Below, piece by piece: positions 43,579-52,519 of a stretch of 64,000 nucleotides of DNA (its first letter is position 1; every line of letters begins with the position of its first letter). Below the pieces are notes generated by a model. That model saw only the letters and a program-made list of their open reading frames with translations. It had not been told where the DNA came from and searched no databases. Position numbers and translations under genes: made by a program. Source of the DNA: CSP1-5 sp964558395 (GTDB lineage Bacteria; Methylomirabilota; Methylomirabilia; Methylomirabilales; CSP1-5); NCBI GenBank assembly GCA_964558395.1, contig CAZLDS010000008.1:16634-80633 (forward strand), written 5' to 3'.

Positions 43579-44394
43579 TTAATTGCCCGCATGGGGACGG
43601 CCAACGAGGACGCTGACCCCCACGAACGCGACAAGAAGGGCGCAGAATCCGACGACCGCGAGGAGCGCCGCCTTCCGCCCTCGCCACCCGGCTGTGAGTC
43701 GGGCCTGCAACAGCCCGGCATACATAACCCACGTGATCAGGGACAAAATCTGGGTGGGGTCCCAGGTGAGGAGACGGCCCCACGCAGCTTGCGCCTGCAA
43801 CGCGCCAGTCACGAGCCCCGCAGTGAGCAGCGGAAAGCCGACCAGCAGGGTCCGGTGACTGAGCCCATCCAGGAACTCCAACGAGGGGAGCCGGTGGTAG
43901 ATCGCCCCCAAGCTCTTGGACTTGAGCTGACGCTCTTGCAGGATATACATCAACCCGACGCCGCAGGTCAGGGCCAAGGCTGCATTCCCCAAGAGGATCA
44001 GGATAACGTGCATCCAAACCCACGTGCTGGTCAGTGCGGGATCGAGACCGGTCGGGCCCTTTGGCAGACTGGCGGCCGCGGCGGTGATCACGACCACAAT
44101 CGGCATGACAAACGCCCCCATGACCTTTCGTTGGAACCGGAACTCGAGGCCCACGTACACCAGCACCGTGGCCCATGCAAAAACGGAGAGGGCCTCATAC
44201 GTGTTCCGAGGGGGTGGCTGGCCGACCGCGATCAGGCGAAGGAGCAACGCCAGGGTGTGCAGCATAAAGCCGCCGACGGTCGCGGCGGTGGCAAGCCGGG
44301 AGAGGCGCGCGCTCTTAATAGAGAGAAACAGCAGGTACGCGATCGTGCCTACGATATATAACGCGAGGGCTCCGAAGAAGAAGGTCACATCCAT
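43579..44394 (-). CDS. CcsA/HemX-type cytochrome c assembly membrane protein
   Basis: 271 residues, eight TM segments. The tryptophan/histidine-rich WVWMHVILILLGNAAL block and NTYEALSVFAWATVLVY match CcsA/ResC/HemX. Two roles are known: haem delivery for system II cytochrome c assembly, or modulation of HemA (HemX), which would fit the hemA neighbour. I cannot choose from sequence alone. No ResB/CcsB gene is next to it, which leans toward HemX. Confidence 0.85.
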   Translation of the reverse strand: MDVTFFFGALALYIVGTIAYLLFLSIKSARLSRLATAATVGGFMLHTLALLLRLIAVGQPPPRNTYEALSVFAWATVLVYVGLEFRFQRKVMGAFVMPIVVVITAAAASLPKGPTGLDPALTSTWVWMHVILILLGNAALALTCGVGLMYILQERQLKSKSLGAIYHRLPSLEFLDGLSHRTLLVGFPLLTAGLVTGALQAQAAWGRLLTWDPTQILSLITWVMYAGLLQARLTAGWRGRKAALLAVVGFCALLVAFVGVSVLVGRPHAGN

Positions 44395-44578
44395 AACAAC
44401 CTGTCCGATGTCCGACGTCCAGCTATTGGGTGTTAGGTCTTGGGTCTTGGGGGGTGAGTCTGATACTTGAATTACGAGCTGGCCGGCCAGGGGTGCCGGT
44501 CAATAGCCCATCGCCCATGCATCGAGGTTGGATGTTCGTAGGCCATCACCTGACACCTGATACCCACTACCCAAAATC

Positions 44579-45055
44579 CTACGGTCGTCGGGACCGCCGA
44601 TGGCTGGTCCCCAGAAGGCCCTTCACCTCTTCGACAAACTCATTCACATCCTTGAACTGACGGTAGACCGAGGCGAACCGCACGTACGCCACTTCATCCA
44701 ACTCGTACAGACGTTTGATGATCAGCTCCCCGATCTCGCTGGACCGGATTTCTCGATCCGGCTTCTCAAGTAGGCGCGCCTCAACCTCATCGGCGATCTT
44801 TTCGAGCTCCGCGACTCCAACGGGTCGCTTCTGGGTCGCCCTGACCAGGCCGCTCAGAATCTTGTTCCGATCGAAGAGCTCGCGGCGGCCGTCCTTTTTC
44901 ACCACCATGAACTGAATTTCCTCAATCCGTTCGTAGGTGGTAAACCGTCGCCCGCAGCTCAGGCACTCTCGGCGCCGCCGGATCACCGCCCCGTCGCGGG
45001 CCTCCCGAGAGTCGACAACCTTCTCCTCCATCTGCCCGCAAAAGGGGCATTTCAC
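44579..45055 (-). CDS. nrdR: transcriptional repressor NrdR
   Basis: 158 residues. The N-terminal zinc ribbon is MKCPFC...VIRRRRECLSC; the ATP-cone domain (about 46-136) includes FDRNKILSGLVRATQKRP. NrdR represses ribonucleotide reductase genes when dATP is high. Starting GTG at 45055 overlaps the glyA stop codon by four bases (GTGA). nrd genes themselves are not in the window. Confidence 0.95.
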   Translation of the reverse strand: MKCPFCGQMEEKVVDSREARDGAVIRRRRECLSCGRRFTTYERIEEIQFMVVKKDGRRELFDRNKILSGLVRATQKRPVGVAELEKIADEVEARLLEKPDREIRSSEIGELIIKRLYELDEVAYVRFASVYRQFKDVNEFVEEVKGLLGTSHRRSRRP

Positions 45056-46320
45056 GGCGACCGCTCCTCCCTCAGCCCCAACCGTTCACGGTACAGAGGG
45101 AACTGTTGGCACAGCTCCCGGACCTTTCCCTTGACGCGCTGTTGGCGGTCCGCATCGGCCACATCCTGGAGGACCTCTGCGATCAGTTGACCGATGAGAC
45201 ACATCTCTTCCTCTCGCATCCCGCGGGTTGTAACCGCGGGTGTCCCGATCCGAATGCCGCTCGTCACCGCCGGTTTCTCCGGATCGAAGGGGATGGCGTT
45301 CTTATTCACGGTGATGCCCGCCGTTTCCAGCGCCACCTCCGCCACTTTGCCGGTCAGGCCCCTCGGCCTGAGGTCCACCAGCATGAGGTGCGTATCTGTC
45401 CCTCCGGCCACGAGGCGAAAGTTCAAACGCGACATCTCCTCGGCGAGCGCGACCGCATTCCGTTGAATCTGCCGCTGGTACGCACGAAACTCCTCACTGA
45501 GGGCCTCCTTGAAGGCCACCGCCTTGGCGGCGATGATGTGCATCAGCGGGCCACCCTGAAACCCAGGGAAGAGGTTCTTGTTGAGAACCGACGCAAGCTC
45601 CTCCTGGCACATAATCAGGCCTCCCCTGGGACCCCGCAGTGTCTTGTGCGTGGTGGTGGTGACGAACTCGGCATACGGGATCGGCGAGGGATGGAGCTTT
45701 GCGGCGATGAGTCCAGCCGGATGCGCGATATCCGCCATGAGAATCGCACCAGCGGGCTGCGCAATCTCCTTGAAGCGCGCAAAATCAAGCGTCCGGGGGT
45801 AGGCGCTCCCGCCGATCACAATCATCTTCGGTTTATGCTCGCGGGCCAGCCGCTTGACTTGCGCGAAGTCAATCTGCTCGGTCTCGCGGTCCACGCCATA
45901 ATGGACGACACGGAAAAAGCGACCCGAGAAATTGACGGGACTCCCGTGTGTCAGATGGCCGCCATGGGCCAAATCGAGCCCCATGATGGTGTCCCCCGGC
46001 TGCAGGACCGAGAAGTAGACGGCCATATTGGCTTGCGTACCGGAATGGGGCTGAACATTGACATGCGCTGCGCCGAAGAGCTTCTTGGCCCGCTCGATGG
46101 CCAATGTCTCTGCCTGATCCACAAACTCGCAGCCACCATAGTATCGCCGGCCCGGGTAGCCCTCGGCATATTTATTGGTCATGACGGACCCCATCGCCTC
46201 CAGGACCGCCTCGCTCACGAAGTTCTCCGAAGCAATCAACTCCACTCCGTAGGCCTGCCGCTCCGTCTCCAAGCGGATGGCCTTATGGATTTCTGGATCC
46301 ACGTCGCGCAAGGACTTCAC
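45052..46320 (-). CDS. glyA: serine hydroxymethyltransferase
   Basis: 422 residues. YAEGYPGRRYYGGCEFVDQ, SGTQANMAVY, MADIAHPAGL and VVTTTTHKTLRGPRGG type FVTTTTHKTLRGPRGG (PLP-Lys) are intact. It interconverts serine and glycine and supplies methylene-tetrahydrofolate. The start is a GTG at 46320 with GGGAGGAAAAA upstream. Coupled to nrdR. Confidence 0.96.
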   Translation of the reverse strand: MKSLRDVDPEIHKAIRLETERQAYGVELIASENFVSEAVLEAMGSVMTNKYAEGYPGRRYYGGCEFVDQAETLAIERAKKLFGAAHVNVQPHSGTQANMAVYFSVLQPGDTIMGLDLAHGGHLTHGSPVNFSGRFFRVVHYGVDRETEQIDFAQVKRLAREHKPKMIVIGGSAYPRTLDFARFKEIAQPAGAILMADIAHPAGLIAAKLHPSPIPYAEFVTTTTHKTLRGPRGGLIMCQEELASVLNKNLFPGFQGGPLMHIIAAKAVAFKEALSEEFRAYQRQIQRNAVALAEEMSRLNFRLVAGGTDTHLMLVDLRPRGLTGKVAEVALETAGITVNKNAIPFDPEKPAVTSGIRIGTPAVTTRGMREEEMCLIGQLIAEVLQDVADADRQQRVKGKVRELCQQFPLYRERLGLREERSP

Positions 46321-46356
46321 TTTTTCCTCCCTACCTTATCGGCGGTCAGCGACGCT

Positions 46357-47235
46357 TCAGGTGCCCGGCGTCTTCTGACCGATGAGGTCGGCAATCTGCC
46401 GAGAGAGCGTGCACATGCTTCTATGCATCGCCGGCGCATAAAAACGCAGCCCCGCCCCCGGTCCGAGTCGTTCCATGAACCTGGCCGCAACCCCTTCGAA
46501 GTCCAACGGAGTGAGTTCATCCCCCGCGGCTGCCATGAGAAAACCCCACTCGGCCCGGAAGGAAGGTACGTAGGTCCGATACGTGAACAGATTCGAAAAA
46601 ACCCCGCCGACATCCTGGCGGACGCCGATGTGTCCAGCATAGTCCGACAGGCTCAGCTCCAAGGCCTGCATGGTCAGGATCCCGCAGTCGGCCAAGCGCC
46701 GCCGGATCGCCTGATAGTACGCATCCGAGAAGTCCGCGGTCACCGCATCGGTAATGTCCTGAACGATCACATCAAAGAGATCGTCAGAGCGCTGAAGAAA
46801 GTCACGTGCATCCCCATACACCAGGGTTACCCGAGGGTCCTCAAAAGCCTTCCCAGACATCTCCGGGAGATGTTGGCGGCAGAGGTCGACAATCTCTTCA
46901 TCGAGATCCACCATCACGGCGTGCTCTACCATGCCGTAGCGCAAGACCTCTCGGAGGGTCGCCCCTTCACCCGCTCCAAGAATCAAAACCCGGCGGGGGT
47001 GCGGGTGCAAAAGCATCGTCGGATGGACGAGGGCCTCGTGGTAGATATGCTCATCCAGGGTTGCAGATTGGATTTTCCCATCCAGGATCAGCATCTTGCC
47101 GAATTTTGGGCTTTCAACGATCTCGACGGTCTGAAACTTGGTTTCCCCTGCATAGACAGATCTCGCCAAGGCATAGCCGTGGAACTCGTGGTGATCGATC
47201 TCATCAATATAAAAACACCGGGAGACACGACTCAT
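46357..47235 (-). CDS. speE: spermidine synthase (SpeE-like aminopropyltransferase)
   Basis: 292 residues. The aminopropyl-donor site GAGEGATLREVLRYG, the VMVDLDEEIVDLCRQHLPEM strand, YGDARDFLQ and VIVQDITDAVTADFSDAYY (catalytic Asp region) are all present. It moves an aminopropyl group from decarboxylated S-adenosylmethionine to a polyamine; the exact product is not decidable. No speD or speA is next to it. Start ATG 47235; 37 bases before glyA. Confidence 0.9.
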   Translation of the reverse strand: MSRVSRCFYIDEIDHHEFHGYALARSVYAGETKFQTVEIVESPKFGKMLILDGKIQSATLDEHIYHEALVHPTMLLHPHPRRVLILGAGEGATLREVLRYGMVEHAVMVDLDEEIVDLCRQHLPEMSGKAFEDPRVTLVYGDARDFLQRSDDLFDVIVQDITDAVTADFSDAYYQAIRRRLADCGILTMQALELSLSDYAGHIGVRQDVGGVFSNLFTYRTYVPSFRAEWGFLMAAAGDELTPLDFEGVAARFMERLGPGAGLRFYAPAMHRSMCTLSRQIADLIGQKTPGT

Positions 47236-47334
47236 CTTCCAGACCCTGAAAAATTGGGCACTTAACCGAATCGATGCTACTCTACGCCCTTTACATTGTC
47301 AACCGCGAACTTCCAAAAGTAGCGATCGATGCGG

Positions 47335-48012
47335 CTATCGGAGAGAAAGGCCGGGGGGGATATTGGTGTACGTAATGCCTCCGCGCGCACCGGAAAGACG
47401 GTAGATGCGGACTGGCGGGGTGTAGTGAGGAACGTGAGGGGTGGGGTGGCCGTAGTGTCCCAAGACCTTTGTGACGTAATTGCGCGTCTCGCGGTACGGC
47501 GGAATCCCTTGGTATATGCTGACCGCGGTCTCTCCCGCATTATAGGCGGCCAACGCCCACTGGAGGTCCCCCTGGAAACGGACCAGCAGATCACGGAGGT
47601 ATCGAACCCCCCCAGCAATGTTCTGTAGGGGATCGAAAGGGTTCTGTACAGCGTAGCGACCGGCGGTTTCCGGCATGAGCTGCATCAGACCCATTGCCCC
47701 CTTGGGGGACACTGCCCCCGGATCAAAGGCCGATTCGACCGCAATAATGGCCTCGACCAGCCGAGCGTCGACCCCGTACCGATCGGCCGCGGACCGGATC
47801 AGTGTGCGCAAGCCATACGGGGCCCGGACCGCGTGACGCCGATCCCGCATCCGGCGAGCGCTCAACGCACTGCCTGGGGACGGGATGTTACTGTACTCGA
47901 CGGCCCCGGAGGCATTCACCCGCCGGTAGATGCGCGCGCTCTCGGCCGTGGCCCGCCCAGGGAGGCAGCTCAGGAAAAGCAGTGCTGACACAAGGCAGAT
48001 TATCTTTCGCAC
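47335..48012 (-). CDS. lytic transglycosylase, DUF4124-SLT architecture
   Basis: 225 residues. A signal peptide (MRKIICLVSALLFLSCLPG) precedes a short DUF4124-like beta segment (RRVNASGAVEYSNIPSPG) and an SLT domain: catalytic Glu in AIIAVESAFDPGAVSPKGAMG, MQLMPETAGRYAV and NIAGGVRYL. It cleaves peptidoglycan in the periplasm. The C-terminus repeats the ARGGITYTNIPPGLS pattern of the DUF4124 part, which hints at a duplicated module. Monocistronic. Confidence 0.92.
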   Translation of the reverse strand: MRKIICLVSALLFLSCLPGRATAESARIYRRVNASGAVEYSNIPSPGSALSARRMRDRRHAVRAPYGLRTLIRSAADRYGVDARLVEAIIAVESAFDPGAVSPKGAMGLMQLMPETAGRYAVQNPFDPLQNIAGGVRYLRDLLVRFQGDLQWALAAYNAGETAVSIYQGIPPYRETRNYVTKVLGHYGHPTPHVPHYTPPVRIYRLSGARGGITYTNIPPGLSLR

Positions 48013-48074
48013 GGGGTTCCCCTGCCGGAATGCGCGTGAGCACCGGTCTTCTCTGCAAGTCCCATACCGTCCTC

Positions 48075-48770
48075 TTACGGCAGCGGGACCAAGAGCCGGA
48101 GCACGGCCATGAAGGCCATCCCGCCGACCACGGAGAGGATGACCTTCCAGTTGAATCTCCGATGGGCCTCGGGCAGCAGATCACTGGCCCCGATGTAGAT
48201 AAAGTCCCCCGCAATGAATGCCAGGGCCTTTTCGAGAAACGGGCCGGGAATAAACCCCGCCATCACGCCTCCCATCGGATAGAGGAGCCCGGCCAGACCC
48301 AGAGCGCCGATGATGCGCGCCCTGCTCCACCGCGCTTCCTTCATGATCAGGGCGGAGGTGATCCCTTGTGGAATCTCATGCAGGACGACCGCAGCCGTAA
48401 TTGAGAGTCCGAGTAACGGGTTGATGAGATATCCCACGGCGATAGCTGCCCCGTCAACAAAATTGTCGAGGGCCATCCCCACAACCGCCACGGGACCAAT
48501 CTGGTGCGTCTCACACTCGCTTTCGCCGCACGCGTGAATCATCATCACCTTCTCAAGCACATAGAACGTGACAAATCCGAGGGCCAGGACGGCGGCGTCC
48601 TCTTTGAGGTTCACTTCCGGGAGGATGTTGAGAAAGCTGACCGCCAGGAGAACGCCGGCTGCGAACCCGATAATGTATCGGGATTCGATCCGCGCCGTTT
48701 TCCCTTCCAGGGCAAGCCAGCCGGCCACGAGGTCGGATAATCCCGCCGCGACCGTGTACACATAGATCAT
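48075..48770 (-). CDS. ZIP family metal transporter
   Basis: 231 residues from ATG 48770 (GAGGAGG 8 bases upstream); upstream codons overlap the regulator gene. Eight TM segments; the TM4 and TM5 metal sites are VVGMALDNFVDGAAIAVGY (HNxxDG variant, with LDNFVDG) and LHEIPQGITSALI (HExPH variant). A cytoplasmic CGESECETH loop may bind metal. It probably imports zinc or iron. Being in an operon with a Fur-family regulator supports zinc uptake. Confidence 0.9.
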   Translation of the reverse strand: MIYVYTVAAGLSDLVAGWLALEGKTARIESRYIIGFAAGVLLAVSFLNILPEVNLKEDAAVLALGFVTFYVLEKVMMIHACGESECETHQIGPVAVVGMALDNFVDGAAIAVGYLINPLLGLSITAAVVLHEIPQGITSALIMKEARWSRARIIGALGLAGLLYPMGGVMAGFIPGPFLEKALAFIAGDFIYIGASDLLPEAHRRFNWKVILSVVGGMAFMAVLRLLVPLP

Positions 48771-48783
48771 CCCGCCAGCCTCC

Positions 48784-49227
48784 TCATCGCCCACCCTGCC
48801 GACACGGCTGACAGAGGCCGAACAGTTCGACCACGTGCGATCGGACCGTAAAACCAGTGCGCTTCCGGATCCGCCGCGTGAGGTCAGCCTCCTCAACCGG
48901 GCATGTGGCCATATCTTCAATCCGCCCGCAGGCATCACACACCAGGTGATGATGGTGATGCCGGTAGCCGTCGGCCAGTTCGTACCGCGCGGCTGCTTCT
49001 CTCAGTTCCACCCGGCGCACGATCTGAAGCATCTCAAAGAGGCGGAGGGCTCGATAGACCGAAGAGAGGTTGATGCGTGGGTTGTGAAGTGCCCGGTGAA
49101 TCTGCTCCGCCCGGAGCGGGCTCGGAACCGTGGCGAGAATGGTCAGGACCGCGGAGCGGGCCTGCGTCCAGGAGTATCCCTGTCCGCCCAACAGGTATCG
49201 GATGTGCTGCAGCGTCTGGCGCGTCAT
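48784..49227 (-). CDS. Fur-family metalloregulator, probably Zur
   Basis: 147 residues from the ATG at 49227; codons upstream to 49824 are antisense of mazG. The winged helix (residues 10-85) includes SSVYRALRLFEML; the DNA-binding part is followed by the metal domain with the histidine cluster DGYRHHHHHLVCDACGRIE, CPVEEADL and a final CQPC. The two CxxC pairs form the structural zinc site. The following ZIP gene and a perfect inverted repeat 9 bases before its start point to an autoregulated zinc-uptake operon, but Fur or PerR cannot be excluded. Confidence 0.85.
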   Translation of the reverse strand: MTRQTLQHIRYLLGGQGYSWTQARSAVLTILATVPSPLRAEQIHRALHNPRINLSSVYRALRLFEMLQIVRRVELREAAARYELADGYRHHHHHLVCDACGRIEDMATCPVEEADLTRRIRKRTGFTVRSHVVELFGLCQPCRQGGR

Positions 49228-49236
49228 CGGCGTATA

Positions 49237-49253
49237 TTGCAAATGATTTGCAA
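49237..49253. promoter_or_regulatory. perfect 8-1-8 inverted repeat, likely Fur/Zur-family operator
   Basis: TTGCAAATGATTTGCAA is an exact inverted repeat about one central base, located between the divergent regulator and mazG genes. Its place at the regulator start suggests autoregulation. Confidence 0.65.
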
Positions 49254-49326
49254 AATCAATTCTATCCGACTCGGCACCCGCGTCAAAGGAAAAACACTCT
49301 CGTCTTGTTGGCGGAGGAGTGAGGTG

Positions 49327-49332
49327 TATAAT
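49327..49332 (+). promoter_or_regulatory. -10 box of mazG
   Basis: TATAAT, 28 bases before the ATG at 49361. A -35 candidate (TTGTTG near 49304) has the expected distance but is weak. Confidence 0.5.
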
Positions 49333-49360
49333 AGCCCACATGAACGACCCAGGAGGGAGG

Positions 49361-50161
49361 ATGAGCGGCAGGAGCGGGCCCCTGTTTGAACGACTGGTCG
49401 AGATCATGGCTACCCTTCGCGGGCCCCAGGGCTGTCCATGGGACCGGGACCAAACACGAGAGTCCCTCAAGGCCTTCCTCATTGAAGAGGCGTACGAGGT
49501 CCTCGAAGCGCTGGACCATGGAGGAAAAGAGACGCTCCAAGAAGAGCTGGGGGATCTCCTCCTCCAGGTGGTCTTCCATGCGCAGGTAGCCGCCGAACTG
49601 GGAGAATTTCGCATGGAGGACGTGCTTGAGCATGTCACGGACAAGCTCGTCCGCAGGCACCCGCACGTCTTTGGTGAGACGCGGGCGGAAACTCCTGCCG
49701 AGGCTCTCTCCAACTGGGAGCGGCTCAAACAGGTGGAGCGCGGCGGGGTACAGGAGGCCTCGGCCCTCTCCGGCGTCCCCAAGACCCTTCCCGCCCTTCT
49801 CCGGGCGCAACGTCTCCAAGACAAAGCCGCCCGGGTCGGGTTCGACTGGGGAGAGATGACCCCAGTCCTTCACAAGGTGGAAGAAGAACTGGCCGAACTG
49901 AAGACAGCGATAGGAAAAGATCGAGAAGCCGCGGAGGCCGAGTTGGGGGATCTCTTCTTCAGCGTGGTCAATCTCGCTCGGTTTCTCGGTCTCAATGCGG
50001 AAGAGGCCCTCCGGAAATGTGTCGAGAAGTTCACGCGCCGGTTTCGCCATGTCGAAAGGATGATCGCCGCGCGTGGAAAGTCGCTCACGGAGAGCAGCCT
50101 CGAAGAGATGGACGCCCTGTGGGAGGAGGCAAAGGTTGCCGAGGATCCAGCAAGAGGGTAA
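49361..50161 (+). CDS. mazG: nucleoside triphosphate pyrophosphohydrolase MazG
   Basis: 266 residues. I start at ATG 49361, which follows AGGAGGGAGG; the ATG at 49340 would fall at the predicted transcript start. Two MazG modules each hold an EExxE/ELGDLLxxVVF set: EEAYEVLEAL with ELGDLLLQVVFHA, and VEEELAELKTA with ELGDLFFSVVNLA. CPWDRDQTRESLKAFLIEE is the conserved start. It hydrolyses NTPs and ppGpp-like compounds to clean the nucleotide pool. It overlaps the next gene by 26 bases. Confidence 0.94.
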   Translation: MSGRSGPLFERLVEIMATLRGPQGCPWDRDQTRESLKAFLIEEAYEVLEALDHGGKETLQEELGDLLLQVVFHAQVAAELGEFRMEDVLEHVTDKLVRRHPHVFGETRAETPAEALSNWERLKQVERGGVQEASALSGVPKTLPALLRAQRLQDKAARVGFDWGEMTPVLHKVEEELAELKTAIGKDREAAEAELGDLFFSVVNLARFLGLNAEEALRKCVEKFTRRFRHVERMIAARGKSLTESSLEEMDALWEEAKVAEDPARG

Positions 50162-51059
50162 CATCCTGTTTCTCCTCGTAGACGGCCTCGGCCTGGGTGA
50201 GCGGGACGGGAATCGAAACCCCCTCGCCGTGACCCAGACGCGATGGTTCCGCTGCTTTCGGACCGAGATCCCCCTGACGGACGGCTGCGCTGTCGTCCCC
50301 ACCGATGCGGCACTCGGGGTTCCGGGGCTCCCGCAGAGTGCGACCGGGCACACCGCCCTCCTCACCGGCCTCAACGCCCCGCTGCTGGCCGGCAGACATA
50401 TCCAGGGATTCTGTACTCCGACGCTGGGCACCATGCTCGCGAAGCACTCTCTGTTCCGGTCCTTCTCCATGCGAGGGGGCGACGTCGCGTGCGCCAACGC
50501 CTTTACCGATTTCACCCTGAGACGGCACCGGTTTCACTCGGTGAGCACGGTCGCGGCGCGGACCGCCGGTGTGCGATTGCGGGACCTCGACGACCTGACC
50601 CGAGGCCAGGCCCTTCACCACGACTTCACCAATCGCATGCTCAGGGCCCGAGGGTTCTCGGTCCCGCTCCTGTCCCCGGACGAGGCGGCCCAGCGCCTGG
50701 TTGCGATGACCGAGACCCATGATTTGACTTTCTATGAATACCTACAAACCGACCTCGCCGGACACGCCCAGAATATGCATCGGGCGGTCAGGCTACTCGA
50801 AGAGCTGGACCGCTTTGTCTCGAGACTGGTCGAGCGCCTGGACCGACATCTTTTGATCCTAGTCAGCGACCACGGCAACGTCGAGGACCTCAGCACGGCG
50901 AGCCACACGTGGAACCGCGTCCCGACCATGGTCTGGGGACGAGGGAAGGAAGACGTCGCCCGCCGCATTCACGCCTTGACCGACATCACCCCCAGCCTGC
51001 TCAGCCTTTGGGATTCCGCCAATCAGCGATCAGGGGAGACGGGAGAAGCAAGACCCTAG
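50136..51059 (+). CDS. alkaline-phosphatase-superfamily metalloenzyme (phosphoglycerate-mutase-like)
   Basis: 307 residues if started at the TTG at 50136, which is preceded by GGAGG 6 bases away; the frame is open to 50073 in-frame with an ATG but no site there. FLLVDGLGLGERDGNRNP at the N-terminus and LVSDHGNVEDLST near the C-terminus carry the two-metal site of iPGM/alkaline phosphatases, and SATGHTALLTG the catalytic Thr. It is shorter than real iPGM and is an orphan subfamily of unknown substrate. It overlaps mazG, so translation is coupled. Confidence 0.8.
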   Translation: MPRIQQEGNILFLLVDGLGLGERDGNRNPLAVTQTRWFRCFRTEIPLTDGCAVVPTDAALGVPGLPQSATGHTALLTGLNAPLLAGRHIQGFCTPTLGTMLAKHSLFRSFSMRGGDVACANAFTDFTLRRHRFHSVSTVAARTAGVRLRDLDDLTRGQALHHDFTNRMLRARGFSVPLLSPDEAAQRLVAMTETHDLTFYEYLQTDLAGHAQNMHRAVRLLEELDRFVSRLVERLDRHLLILVSDHGNVEDLSTASHTWNRVPTMVWGRGKEDVARRIHALTDITPSLLSLWDSANQRSGETGEARP

Positions 51060-51131
51060 TCTCAGGGCTCAAGTCTCCCGTCTCTACTTAAGTCTCTGGC
51101 TGCTGACGATCGGTCCTTCGGACAGGTGCCT

Positions 51132-51143
51132 TGCAAATTTGCA
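51132..51143. promoter_or_regulatory. palindrome TGCAAATTTGCA upstream of nfeD
   Basis: A perfect 12-base palindrome, 22 bases before the nfeD start. It shares the half-site TTGCAAA with the operator at 49237 but has no central base, so the spacing differs. Confidence 0.3.
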
Positions 51144-51165
51144 CCCGGAAGGGTACTCTAAAACT

Positions 51166-52473
51166 ATGAGACTTTTTCGCTTTGTGCCGCTCTCGATTCT
51201 CGCTTTCACCCTCCTCGCTCCAACAGGGATGGCGAGCGCCCGCGAGGTCTATGTCGCCCGCGTGGATGGGATCATTTCGCCAAGCACGGCTGATTTCATC
51301 GTGGGGGCGATTCAGAAGGCCGAACAGGGGAATGCGGAGGCACTGGTCATCGAACTGGATACTCCGGGGGGCCTGGACACTTCCATGCGGGTGATCATCA
51401 AAGAGATGTTACGCTCCCCGGTCCCGGTGATCGTCTATGTCGCCCCCAGCGGAGCGAGAGCCGCCTCGGCCGGCGCTTTTATCACGATTGCCGCGAACGT
51501 CGCCGCCATGGCACCCGGGACCAATATCGGGGCCGCCCATCCCGTCCAGATGGGCGGGGGTGAGATGGACAAGGAAATGGCCAAAAAAGTCGAAAACGAT
51601 GCAGCCGCCTACATTCGGGGGCTCGCCGAGCGCCGGGGACGAAACGCCGCATGGGCAGAGAAAGCGGTGCGCGAGAGTGTATCGATCACGGCGGCAGAGG
51701 CGCTGAAACAGAAGGTTATTGATGTCGTCGCGGACGATCTTGCTGATCTCCTTGCACAGATCGACGGACGCACACTCGAGACCGCAGCCGGCAAGGTGAC
51801 ATTGCAGACGAAGGCGGCGACGATTACTGAGGTCGAGATGAGCTTCCGGGACAAGATCCTCCAGGTCATCTCCAATCCGACCGTCGCGTACATCCTCCTG
51901 ATCCTGGGGATGGCCGGCCTGTACTTCGAACTGTCGACTCCCGGCGCCATCCTCCCCGGGGTCCTGGGCGGAATCTGCCTCATTCTGGCATTCTGGGCGT
52001 TTCAGACCCTGCCAATTAACTTCGCAGGCCTTCTCCTCATCATCTTGGGGGTCCTTCTCTTCATCGCCGAACTCCAGGTTGTCTCTCACGGCGTCCTCAC
52101 GGCGGGTGGGATCATCGCGATGCTCTTGGGATCATTGATGCTGATCGATTCCCCAGCCCCCTTCTTGCAGATCTCTCTCTCGGCCATCATCGGGGTCACG
52201 GCGGCCACCACCGGCTTCTTCGTTCTCGTCATCGGGGCGGCCATCCGCGCGCATCGTCGTCAGCCGGTGACAGGGCATGAAGGCCTGATCGGTCAGATCG
52301 GTATCGCCAAGACGCCCCTGAAGCCGGAAGGTCAGATCTTTGTCCGTGGAGAGCTTTGGAAGGCAACATCTGAGGACCTGGTGAAACCCGGGGGACAGGT
52401 CGAGGTGACCGGGATCTCCGGGTTGACGTTAAAGGTCAAGAAACTTTCTCCAGGGGAGCAGAAAACAGGGTAG
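51166..52473 (+). CDS. NfeD family membrane-bound serine protease
   Basis: 435 residues from ATG 51166. A signal sequence (SILAFTLLAPTGMASA) precedes the ClpP-like protease domain: VYVAPSGARAASAGAFITIA holds the nucleophilic Ser (SAG), and the Lys is in the EMAKKVENDAAAY region. Four to five TM segments follow (about 235-345), then an OB-fold domain (about 370-435, GQIFVRGELWKA). It is known to cleave stomatin-like proteins. The slipin gene follows 46 bases later, the usual pair. Confidence 0.92.
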   Translation: MRLFRFVPLSILAFTLLAPTGMASAREVYVARVDGIISPSTADFIVGAIQKAEQGNAEALVIELDTPGGLDTSMRVIIKEMLRSPVPVIVYVAPSGARAASAGAFITIAANVAAMAPGTNIGAAHPVQMGGGEMDKEMAKKVENDAAAYIRGLAERRGRNAAWAEKAVRESVSITAAEALKQKVIDVVADDLADLLAQIDGRTLETAAGKVTLQTKAATITEVEMSFRDKILQVISNPTVAYILLILGMAGLYFELSTPGAILPGVLGGICLILAFWAFQTLPINFAGLLLIILGVLLFIAELQVVSHGVLTAGGIIAMLLGSLMLIDSPAPFLQISLSAIIGVTAATTGFFVLVIGAAIRAHRRQPVTGHEGLIGQIGIAKTPLKPEGQIFVRGELWKATSEDLVKPGGQVEVTGISGLTLKVKKLSPGEQKTG

Positions 52474-52519
52474 TCCCTGGGGGTGTGCTGCCCGTACAAG
52501 GGCAGGGAGGTGAGAAATC

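Noticed and set aside
45106..47265. 719-codon open frame on the plus strand
   Set aside because: It lies antisense to glyA and speE, both of which are full-length with all catalytic motifs. The plus product has no domain and is a shadow of GC-rich codon bias.
49283..50515. 410-codon minus-strand frame and the extended frame of the Fur-family gene to 49824
   Set aside because: Both are antisense to mazG. The regulator starts at 49227, as its domain and the operator position show.
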